From Candidatus Methanomarinus sp. HR1 (GTDB lineage: Archaea; Halobacteriota; Methanosarcinia; Methanosarcinales; Methanocomedenaceae): DNA of 8,370 nucleotides. Below, one piece after another: positions 1-5,608 of this stretch. Each line of letters opens with the position of its first letter. Position 1 is the stretch's first letter. Below the pieces are notes generated by a model. The model saw only the letters and a list, made by a program, of their open reading frames with translations, had not been told where the DNA came from and did not search any database. The translations under genes and the position numbers were made by a program. The stretch is taken from positions 1 to 8,370 of the forward strand of contig MZXQ01000100.1 of the NCBI GenBank assembly GCA_002926195.1, written 5' to 3'.

Positions 1-1
1 A

Positions 2-43
2 TATTATCTTATTGAAGAGTTAAAATGGTTTGAACCTATGTAA
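2..43 (+). CDS. Possible 3' end of a gene entering from the left
   Basis: One frame is open from the window edge to a TAA at 41-43 and reads YYLIEELKWFEPM. Its composition looks like an ordinary soluble protein tail. Thirteen open codons can easily occur by chance, so this is weak support. The product cannot be named. If real, its stop codon lies inside the pseudoknot-forming segment at 33-79, which could then be part of its 3' untranslated region. Confidence 0.2.
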   Translation, partial: YYLIEELKWFEPM

Positions 44-109
44 AACTACTTCCTATAGGTTTTTCTCATTCGGAAGTAGGGGGTTTCGGAACTGCTGAAC
101 AAACCGAAA
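33..109 (+). other. Possible structured RNA: pseudoknot plus hairpin
   Basis: Three complementary pairs are packed into 77 bases. AACCTAT (33-39) pairs with ATAGGTT (55-61). CTACTTCC (46-53) pairs with GGAAGTAG (72-79). The two helices interlock as an H-type pseudoknot with connecting segments of 6, 1 and 10 bases, which is sterically reasonable. A third stem follows, TTTCGG (84-89) with CCGAAA (104-109). All pairs are exact Watson-Crick matches. The segment could be a leader, a 3' element or the structured end of a mobile element. No known RNA family is recognised and transcription is not shown. Either strand could fold similarly. The two pseudoknot helices could also be alternative rather than simultaneous folds. 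Confidence 0.3.
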
Positions 110-122
110 GGTATAATAGTAC

Positions 123-261
123 GTTAATCTGTGTCTGAAATAATTATTTTTTGACTCTATCAAGATTACTTTTTTTTCTATAAAATATGTAATCTTGGAT
201 AATAATCACAAGCAATATACACCTCCTTGTTAGAATGTGTTTTTTTTAGACACGGATTAAC
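123..261. repeat. Nested inverted-repeat element, MITE-like
   Basis: The outer arms are GTTAATCTGTGTCTGAAA at 123-140 and, inverted, positions 244-261, matching at 16 of 18 bases. Inside lies a second perfect inverted repeat, CAAGATTAC (161-169) with GTAATCTTG (189-197), enclosing a T-rich, AT-only-like spacer. The total of 139 bases with imperfect terminal repeats and no transposase gene is the form expected of a miniature inverted-repeat element or a solo remnant. No target-site duplication is obvious. The assignment to a mobile element is inference, and no family is named. Confidence 0.4.
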
Positions 262-330
262 ACGGATACACTCACCTCCTATGGAGTTGAGTGCCTGCTA
301 CGCCTAAAGGGCGTGCAGGTAACACAGATT
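250..330. repeat. CACGGAT direct repeats
   Basis: CACGGAT occurs at 251-257 and again at 261-267, a ten-base period, giving ACACGGATTAACACGGAT in all. A degenerate third copy, AACACAGATT, lies at 321-330 just after a strong hairpin. The first copy doubles as the right arm of the inverted-repeat element at 123-261, and the left arm at 123-140 carries the reverse complement. Four related copies in two orientations within about 210 bases suggest protein-binding ends of a mobile element or a small dispersed repeat family. Confidence 0.45.
271..319. repeat. Two adjacent hairpins
   Basis: The first hairpin pairs CTCA (271-274) with TGAG (288-291) and CTCC (276-279) with GGAG (283-286), with one mismatch and a TAT loop. 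The second pairs CCTGC (294-298) with GCAGG (315-319) and ACGCC (300-304) with GGCGT (310-314), with one bulged base and a five-base loop. The second is the most GC-rich and stable fold in the left flank. Neither is followed by a convincing U-run, so they do not look like terminators. They sit between CACGGAT-type motifs and may be part of the same repeat element. Confidence 0.4.
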
Positions 331-361
331 TCTCAAGAGGCAATATTTCATTAAATATACT

Positions 362-462
362 GGTAAATTATCGTGATTGTTGCAGCCGATCTCGTTGATG
401 AGCAAAATGATGTAAATCAAGTTAAACCAATGATACAACATATTTGGGCGAGTTCACTCTGA
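362..462 (+). pseudogene. Decayed transposase fragment
   Basis: From 367 to the TGA at 460-462 the plus strand encodes about 31 residues, including AADLVDEQNDVNQVKPMI. This resembles the catalytic-core stretch of DDE transposases of the IS1182/IS5-like type, where a hydrophobic strand ending in an aspartate-containing loop is followed by an ND..QL.PM pattern. That comparison is from memory of the family. A TAA lies immediately upstream in this frame (364-366). The preceding GGT AAA in another frame would join it if one A were restored, which suggests a frameshift. No start codon, ribosome site or remaining transposase sequence is visible, so this is a non-functional relic. Confidence 0.5.
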
Positions 463-556
463 TTTATCAGAAAATTTTAAGAAAATATAGTCAAAGTGTT
501 GGATATTAGAATTCTATGAAATAGTGAGGGTTGGATTTGGGACAGCCTGTATAGAA

Positions 557-564
557 TATATATA
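557..564 (+). promoter_or_regulatory. TATA box for the nuclease-ATPase operon
   Basis: TATATATA is preceded by purine-rich AGAA, a plausible BRE. Its centre near 561 predicts a transcript start near 587, only a few bases before the ATG at 591. This would give an almost leaderless message and argues against the in-frame TTG at 573 as the start. Confidence 0.5.
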
Positions 565-590
565 ACAACAAATTGAATAAAGGTAATATA

Positions 591-1892
591 ATGGAAAATA
601 CAGAGATTTCAATTAACAATACATTTTCTTTTATTCACACTGCTGATCTTCATCTTGACAGTCCGTTTACAGGTATTACCAGGATCGATCCGAAAATAGG
701 AAAAAAACTTATCAAATCAACATTCCAGGCATACGAGACGATCATTGATCTTTGTATTGAGAAAAAAGTTGATTTTCTTCTAATTGCAGGTGATATATAT
801 GATAGTGCTGATAAAAGCCTGTATGCCCAACTCAAGTTCATAAGCGGATTAAAAAAACTTTCAAATGCAGGGATATCAACCTATATTGCACATGGCAATC
901 ATGATCCTCTTAATAGCTGGTCAGCAAGTCTCGAATGGCCCGAGAACGTTTTTATCATGAATGGTGATTGTGTTAATACCTTTTCACATAAAAAAAACCA
1001 AACAATAGTTACCAGGATCACAGGAATAAGTTATTCACATCAACATATCACATCAAACCTTACTGAAAATTTTCCGCATAAAGAAGAAGATGATCCATTT
1101 ACCATAGGTCTTCTCCATTGCACGATCGGAACAAATACCGGGCATGAGCCTTATGCTCCATGTACAATACAAGATCTTAAGGATCTCAAATATGATTATC
1201 TGGCACTTGGACATATCCATACAACATCAATCGTAAATGACAGTGATCCCGTTATCATTTACCCGGGAAATCCACAGGGACGTCATACCGGAGAACCTGG
1301 TCCGAGAGGATGTTATCTTGTAACAGTTGATCAGAATAGGTCAATATCAACTAAGTTTATTGAGACTGATAATATACGCTGGTTCATTGAAGAGATATCA
1401 ATAGAAGAAATACCAACAGAACAGGAACTTCTGGATAAAATTATAGATCACACAGAATCGATTGCTACAAATGCAAAAGGACGCTCTGTAATATGCAGGT
1501 ATATTCTCACAGGAAGAGGGCCATTACATACTACTCTTGCAAAAGAAGGAGTTCTTAATGATATCGTTACGCATCTGCGTGAGGAAGAAATATCAAGCTC
1601 TGTGTGGATTGAACAACTGGTTGATAACAGCCGCCGTTTAATTGACCGCAATATGCTATTAAAGAGAAACGACTTTACCGGAGATATTGTCCGTCTTGTT
1701 GATGAGTTATCTGTACATGAAAAATCACTTAAATCTATTGAAAAGTCACTTGAACCTTTATTTGCCTCAACCAGGGCAAAGAAAATACTTAAAAAGATCG
1801 ATCATGAGGAACTGACGGACCTTATCAACCAGGCAGAGGACATACTGCTAAACAAGATCATCATTGAGGATGAGGATGAACATGAACATTGA
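591..1892 (+). CDS. YhaO-type Mre11/SbcD-like DNA exonuclease subunit
   Basis: This 433-residue protein is a calcineurin-like metallophosphoesterase of the Mre11/SbcD superfamily, which cuts DNA ends using two metal ions. The five metal-site motifs are present in order: DLH at 19-21, GDIYD at 67-71, GNHD at 102-105, a histidine near 176 (LLHCTIG), and GHIH at 207-210. A conserved segment, YPGNPQGRHTGEPGPRG at 224-240, is typical of the YhaO branch. The rest would be the capping and partner-binding region, and the protein ends in an acidic, histidine-containing tail, EDEDEHEH. There is no signal peptide or membrane helix, so it should be cytoplasmic. The start at ATG 591 is chosen over TTG 573 because of the TATA position. 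AAAGGT just upstream is a weak ribosome site. The gene overlaps the next by 11 bases, and the products are expected to form a nuclease-ATPase complex in DNA repair. The exact substrate is unknown. Confidence 0.88.
   Translation: MENTEISINNTFSFIHTADLHLDSPFTGITRIDPKIGKKLIKSTFQAYETIIDLCIEKKVDFLLIAGDIYDSADKSLYAQLKFISGLKKLSNAGISTYIAHGNHDPLNSWSASLEWPENVFIMNGDCVNTFSHKKNQTIVTRITGISYSHQHITSNLTENFPHKEEDDPFTIGLLHCTIGTNTGHEPYAPCTIQDLKDLKYDYLALGHIHTTSIVNDSDPVIIYPGNPQGRHTGEPGPRGCYLVTVDQNRSISTKFIETDNIRWFIEEISIEEIPTEQELLDKIIDHTESIATNAKGRSVICRYILTGRGPLHTTLAKEGVLNDIVTHLREEEISSSVWIEQLVDNSRRLIDRNMLLKRNDFTGDIVRLVDELSVHEKSLKSIEKSLEPLFASTRAKKILKKIDHEELTDLINQAEDILLNKIIIEDEDEHEH
1866..1884 (+). promoter_or_regulatory. 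Overlap start region with repeated GAGGAT/GAACAT
   Basis: The end of the nuclease gene reads GAGGAT twice and then GAACAT twice before its TGA. In the ATPase frame the same bases give a TTG at 1864 and ATG codons at 1870, 1876 and 1882. GAGG at 1872-1875 lies six bases before ATG 1882 and is the best ribosome site. ATG 1876 has GAGG at 1866-1869, also six bases upstream. Translation of the second gene is probably coupled to termination of the first. Confidence 0.55.
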
Positions 1893-4800
1893 AAAGATCC
1901 ATATAGATGGCTTCGGGCAGTTCAATCAATTGTCCATCGATGATCTTCGACCTGGATTAACGATTTTCAAAGGAAATAATGAAGCCGGAAAATCCACATT
2001 ACTTTCATTTATCAGGTGTATGCTTTTCGATTTTCCCGGTGCAAGATCAGCATCCAAATTCTATCCACCATTAGCTGGTGGGAATCATGGCGGCAGACTG
2101 GTCATTTCCACTGATTCTAATGAGCGCTGTGTTATTGAACGGTATACAGGTAATAAAAACAATGTGAAGGTAACATTTGATAATGGTTTGACCGGAGCAG
2201 ATGCAGAACTTTCAAAATTGCTCAATTATATGGACAAGGACATTTTTAATAATATCTATGCATTTGGTTTGGATGAACTGCAGAGATTTGAGACCCTGAA
2301 TAACGAGAACATCAGGGCTAATATTTACAGTGCTGGTACAGGGACAGGAAGAGTATCTATTTCTGATGTGCAAAAAAATCTAAAGAACTCTGTTGAAGTA
2401 TTATATAAAAAACGTGGACGCAACCCCGAGATAAACCAGATAATCAATACAATAGAAGATATGGATAGACAGATATCTGATATTAAAAATGACCAGGCAA
2501 GATATGATTCACTCCATGCTGATAAGCAGATGAGATCAAATACTATCAACTTGTTGAAAGATGAACGTTCGAATATACAAAAAAAACTTAACAACATACA
2601 TAATTTAATATCTATTTGGGATGATTGGAAGAATCTGCAGGATGCACAGATAAATCTTTGCGATCTACCAAAAATCGAGGATTTCCCTGAAAAAGGAGTG
2701 GACATTCTAGAGCGAATTCTTGAAAAAATAAGAGACGTCGAAGAAACAATCTTATTATTAGAGGAAAAATCCCAAAACAATAGAGCACAACAAGAGAGGA
2801 TAATTATTGATGAGGAATTGCTTACACAAAGAGATACCATAATGGATCTTAGCAACGGAATTGAAAAATACCGCTCGGAAAAAGATCTATTACCTGAGCA
2901 AAATCAAAAGCTAAAAGATGAACATTTAATATTTTTAGAATTACTTAATGATCTTGGACCGAAGTGGGATGAAGAGATGTTAAACCGTTTTGATAGATCG
3001 ATACCTGCAAAAGAAACTGTTATTCAAAAACGTAAGCTCATTGATGAGGTTAAAGATCAAATTGAAAAATTTCAAACTCATCTGACACAAGTAAACCTTG
3101 ATATAAAAAAAATAGACGATGATGTTAACAGGATCAATGAAAATATAGACTCAACCTCAGTTACGATAACCTATGAAGAGATAAACCGGAAATTAGAGGC
3201 ACTACGAAATCTGCGCCAAAAATATCCCATACTCATTGAAAAAGAATCCGAATTAAAAAATATCCAAAAAGAGGAAGCGTTTTTTACTGCTGTACAGCCA
3301 GCGATCACTCAAACAATACAAAAAGCTCCTATCTGGCCTGCAGGTGTGATGTTCCTTATTGGTATCATAGGATTTGTTTATGGATATTATAGTGGTACTA
3401 TTCTCTTTGGCAGTGTTATTTTCATTCTACTTTGTATTAGTGCTGTTGCTTATTATGCTTCAACAAGACAAAATACACCTATATCAAAAGAAAATACTAA
3501 CGGCACCGCTATTTCACAGGAAGATCCAAAAGAGATCCGTAATTATTCAAATATAGAGCAGCAGCTTGTAGATGAAATCACCTCATTAAAAGACCAGATG
3601 CTAAATTATGCCACCTCATGTGGGTTCGATAACATTCCTGAACCGGCATTGCTTGAGAAGCGTGATATGGAACTGCAAGAGACTGCCTATGCTGTTAAGG
3701 AGCTATCAGGTTTACAGGATGAATGTAATAAATTATTAAAAAAAAGAAATGAACTTACGAAAGAGTCGGAAGAATTGAAAAAAACACTATATAACAAGCA
3801 ACAATCATTATTATCAATAGATACTGAGTGGAAAGAATGGCTCTTAAGCTATGATCTTGATCCGACACTTTCTCCTGAGAGTATACTTGAAATATTTTCA
3901 ACCATCAAGTCATGCTATGAAAAACAAAAAACGATAAATACACTCAAATTCCAGATCAATACAACTGAAAATTCCATACACACTTATGAAGAAAGGATAC
4001 AAACTCTTCTTAAGCAGTGCCAACGCACCCCGTGCGGACTTTCTTTTGATATGGATCTTCAAAAGATGCGTGATGATGTCGAGGGTGCACTCAACCAAAC
4101 TCAACAGCTTAATCAATTAGATACTGCTTATGAAGATCTGATGAGAGATCTTAGTACTGCTAAAAACAGATATGGTAACCTGAATATTGAACTTTCGGAT
4201 CTTCTTTCATCAGGTCATTCAGATAATGAAGATATGTTTAGAAAAAATGCCCGGATATGGGAGGTGCGACTTGAACTGCATACCCGGATCCAAAGATTAA
4301 CAAAACACATAAAAAAAGTATCAGGAGATGGGGAACTCTATGATAATTTTATTGGTGATCTTGAAAAATCAAATATCTTCGATTTGAAAACAAACGAGGA
4401 AAAATATAAGGACCGTCTTGGAGAACTTGATAATGAACTCTCAAATAACCTTGATGATCGTGGAGCAATCCACAACCAGATCGAACAGCTTGAACACCAT
4501 GAAGAAGGGTCAAAGCTTCGAATGGAAAGAGAGATCAAAAATGAGCAATTACATAACAGATCACGTAACTGGGCTGCTCTGGTGATTGCACAGGAGATTC
4601 TTAATAAGGCAATAGAGATCTATGAGAAGGAGCGCCAACCTGCGGTTATCATTGAAGCACAGTCGTTTTTTACCAATTTCACAGCCGAGCGGTATAAGCG
4701 TATTTACTCACCACTGGATTCTGCTGATATCTTTGTTGAGGACAGGGATGGTAAAGTCAAGGGAATAGACCAGTTGAGCAAAGGTACAAAAGAACAGCTT

Positions 4801-5049
4801 TATCTTGCATTAAGGTTCGGTTTTATCAGGTATTTTGGAAAACAATCCGAGGCAATTCCGATCGTGTTTGATGAGATCCTGGTGAATTTTGATCCTGTAC
4901 GTTCACAAAATGCCGGCAATGCTATTCGGGAACTTGCAGCAACAAATCAGATACTTTTTTTTACCTGCCACCCCGACACTGTGGAGATACTTACGGATGC
5001 GTCACCGGAAGCGCAGGTTATTGACCTGGATAATTGCTGTGAAGATTAA
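1882..5049 (+). CDS. YhaN-type Rad50/SMC-like ATPase with membrane-hairpin apex
   Basis: This protein of about 1055 residues is an ABC-type ATPase of the SMC/Rad50 superfamily and the expected partner of the upstream nuclease. The N-terminal half-site carries Walker A, GNNEAGKST at 31-39. The C-terminal half-site has the signature LSKGTKEQ at 965-972, Walker B with catalytic Asp-Glu at about 997-998 (IPIVFDEIL), a D-loop and an H-loop histidine near 1030 (FFTCHPD). Between them lie long charged, leucine-rich stretches typical of antiparallel coiled coils. At 485-503 and 507-527, almost exactly mid-protein, two hydrophobic helices form a tight hairpin where Rad50 would carry its CXXC zinc hook. 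No CXXC is present there. YhaN proteins are known as a branch distinct from SbcC. Here the arrangement suggests anchoring to the membrane by the coiled-coil tip, with the head domains and nuclease in the cytoplasm. The start could also be ATG 1876 or 1870. The gene's A-rich codons reflect its lysine and glutamate content. Confidence 0.85.
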   Translation: MNIEKIHIDGFGQFNQLSIDDLRPGLTIFKGNNEAGKSTLLSFIRCMLFDFPGARSASKFYPPLAGGNHGGRLVISTDSNERCVIERYTGNKNNVKVTFDNGLTGADAELSKLLNYMDKDIFNNIYAFGLDELQRFETLNNENIRANIYSAGTGTGRVSISDVQKNLKNSVEVLYKKRGRNPEINQIINTIEDMDRQISDIKNDQARYDSLHADKQMRSNTINLLKDERSNIQKKLNNIHNLISIWDDWKNLQDAQINLCDLPKIEDFPEKGVDILERILEKIRDVEETILLLEEKSQNNRAQQERIIIDEELLTQRDTIMDLSNGIEKYRSEKDLLPEQNQKLKDEHLIFLELLNDLGPKWDEEMLNRFDRSIPAKETVIQKRKLIDEVKDQIEKFQTHLTQVNLDIKKIDDDVNRINENIDSTSVTITYEEINRKLEALRNLRQKYPILIEKESELKNIQKEEAFFTAVQPAITQTIQKAPIWPAGVMFLIGIIGFVYGYYSGTILFGSVIFILLCISAVAYYASTRQNTPISKENTNGTAISQEDPKEIRNYSNIEQQLVDEITSLKDQMLNYATSCGFDNIPEPALLEKRDMELQETAYAVKELSGLQDECNKLLKKRNELTKESEELKKTLYNKQQSLLSIDTEWKEWLLSYDLDPTLSPESILEIFSTIKSCYEKQKTINTLKFQINTTENSIHTYEERIQTLLKQCQRTPCGLSFDMDLQKMRDDVEGALNQTQQLNQLDTAYEDLMRDLSTAKNRYGNLNIELSDLLSSGHSDNEDMFRKNARIWEVRLELHTRIQRLTKHIKKVSGDGELYDNFIGDLEKSNIFDLKTNEEKYKDRLGELDNELSNNLDDRGAIHNQIEQLEHHEEGSKLRMEREIKNEQLHNRSRNWAALVIAQEILNKAIEIYEKERQPAVIIEAQSFFTNFTAERYKRIYSPLDSADIFVEDRDGKVKGIDQLSKGTKEQLYLALRFGFIRYFGKQSEAIPIVFDEILVNFDPVRSQNAGNAIRELAATNQILFFTCHPDTVEILTDASPEAQVIDLDNCCED

Positions 5050-5063
5050 ATGTGAGCTATATA

Positions 5064-5076
5064 AGAAAAAAAAGAA
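5064..5076 (-). terminator. U-run terminator for the small minus-strand gene
   Basis: On the minus strand this reads CTTCTTTTTTTTC, with eight consecutive T at 5073-5066, about 60 bases past the stop of the small gene. Archaeal transcription often ends at such pyrimidine and U runs without a hairpin. It lies just after the stop of the convergent ATPase gene, so transcripts from the two strands would overlap only slightly. No equally good plus-strand run lies between 5050 and 5134. The nearest is a T6 at 5162-5167, inside the small gene. Confidence 0.45.
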
Positions 5077-5134
5077 GGGCCAACCCCTAAAAATAATCCC
5101 CTCTCTACTAAATTACCTTACAATTCTACAATTC

Positions 5135-5452
5135 CTAATATGCAAAATGATATGCCAGTGCTTTTTTATCCTCAAATTCCAGTTTATCATACATGGAATC
5201 AAATAATGCCATAACCTGGAGGTTATCATACGGGTCCTCAAGCTGCTGTCTGGCTGACTTGAAGCATGACCATACATTCGATGAACGAGTACAAATAACA
5301 GCACTATCTGCTATTGGTTCGACTTTATGTATTATTTCCGGGATATGTTCTTCTCGATTTGCATAGAATTCCTGTGTATAGTATTTGTATGCAGTGGGAT
5401 TTGTTCGTTCCCATTCTTTTACATGTTCTGGTAGTTCCTTATTCATTGCCAT
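5135..5452 (-). CDS. Small conserved-looking protein of unknown function
   Basis: This 105-residue protein has no recognised family. The start at ATG 5452 is well supported. GAGAGGAG (plus-strand 5459-5466) sits six bases upstream, whereas an in-frame ATG two codons later is too far from it. The sequence is charged and rich in aromatic residues near the N-terminus (HVKEWERTNPTAYKYYTQEF). It has only two cysteines (VICTRSSNVWSC) and no membrane segment, signal peptide or recognisable DNA-binding motif. It is probably a compact, mostly helical cytoplasmic protein. It stands alone, convergent with the ATPase gene and divergent from the ligase gene, with its own TATA-like box and a palindrome between that box and its ribosome site. 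It therefore looks individually regulated. Its role cannot be deduced from the sequence. The good ribosome site, promoter and U-run terminator make a spurious frame unlikely. Confidence 0.7.
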   Translation of the reverse strand: MAMNKELPEHVKEWERTNPTAYKYYTQEFYANREEHIPEIIHKVEPIADSAVICTRSSNVWSCFKSARQQLEDPYDNLQVMALFDSMYDKLEFEDKKALAYHFAY

Positions 5453-5488
5453 ATATTACTCCTCTCGTGCATATTCTTATCGAATGTT

Positions 5489-5505
5489 GTAACAATTGAT
5501 GTTAC
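5489..5505. promoter_or_regulatory. Perfect 17-base palindrome, candidate operator
   Basis: GTAACA, five bases, then TGTTAC form an exact 6+5+6 inverted repeat. It lies in the divergent spacer. If the TATA box at 5528-5537 serves the small minus-strand gene, transcription would begin near 5507, so the palindrome covers about +2 to +18 of that transcript. This is a classic place for a dimeric repressor. It is about 100 bases from the ligase start, so control of that gene is less likely. A hairpin in the leader is an alternative reading. Confidence 0.4.
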
Positions 5506-5527
5506 GAATTAGTACATAGGTATTACT

Positions 5528-5537
5528 ACTATATAGT
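5528..5537 (-). promoter_or_regulatory. TATA-like box for the small minus-strand gene
   Basis: ACTATATAGT is self-complementary, so it could direct either strand. For the minus strand its centre predicts a transcript start near 5507 and a leader of about 55 bases before ATG 5452. The flanking DNA is AT-rich, so the match is only suggestive. Confidence 0.35.
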
Positions 5538-5571
5538 CATTTCTATTTTGGCAATTAAGAATAACAAATAA

Positions 5572-5588
5572 TTTATATGTATATAATA
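5572..5588 (+). promoter_or_regulatory. TATA region for the ligase-ACT operon
   Basis: TTTATATG at 5572-5579 runs into TATATAATA at 5580-5588. These predict transcript starts near 5602 or 5609. Either gives a leader of 0-7 bases before ATG 5609 and excludes the in-frame TTG at 5600 as a comfortable start. The lack of a strong ribosome site upstream of 5609 fits leaderless initiation. Confidence 0.5.
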
Positions 5589-5608
5589 CACAATATCATT
5601 TGATAAGT

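Larger units (their letters stand above)
1..590. other. Gene-poor, repeat-rich left flank
   Basis: No intact coding frame with a credible start and protein-like content was found here on either strand. The stretch is AT-rich and is broken up by inverted repeats, a repeated CACGGAT motif, hairpins and a frame-broken transposase fragment, each listed separately. This mix suggests a site of repeated insertion and decay by small mobile elements. Positions 463-550 show nothing convincing beyond a short palindrome, CTGATTTATCAG at 459-470, which could be chance. The last part, from about 552, is the promoter of the downstream nuclease operon. Confidence 0.6.

Noticed and set aside
264..283. Minus-strand AGGAGGTGAG followed by GTG
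   Set aside because: The frame closes after four codons; the match arises within a hairpin arm and is not a gene start.
573..590. TTG start six codons upstream for the nuclease
   Set aside because: The TATA box at 557-564 predicts transcription beginning near 587, after this codon; ATG 591 has the better context.
2325..2855. Minus-strand open frame of 176 codons inside the ATPase gene
   Set aside because: It is fully antisense to the coiled-coil region, serine- and isoleucine-rich as expected from the reverse complement of Asp/Asn/Glu codons, and has no supporting start context or recognisable domain.
4889..5206. Plus-strand frame crossing the end of the ATPase gene and running into the small gene
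   Set aside because: It starts within the ATPase Walker B and D-loop region in another frame, has no ribosome site, and its tail is antisense to the small gene.
5314..5499. Plus-strand frame antisense to the small minus-strand gene
   Set aside because: The minus-strand gene has the better ribosome site, promoter and composition; the plus-strand frame reads as a hydrophobic antisense artefact with no ribosome site.
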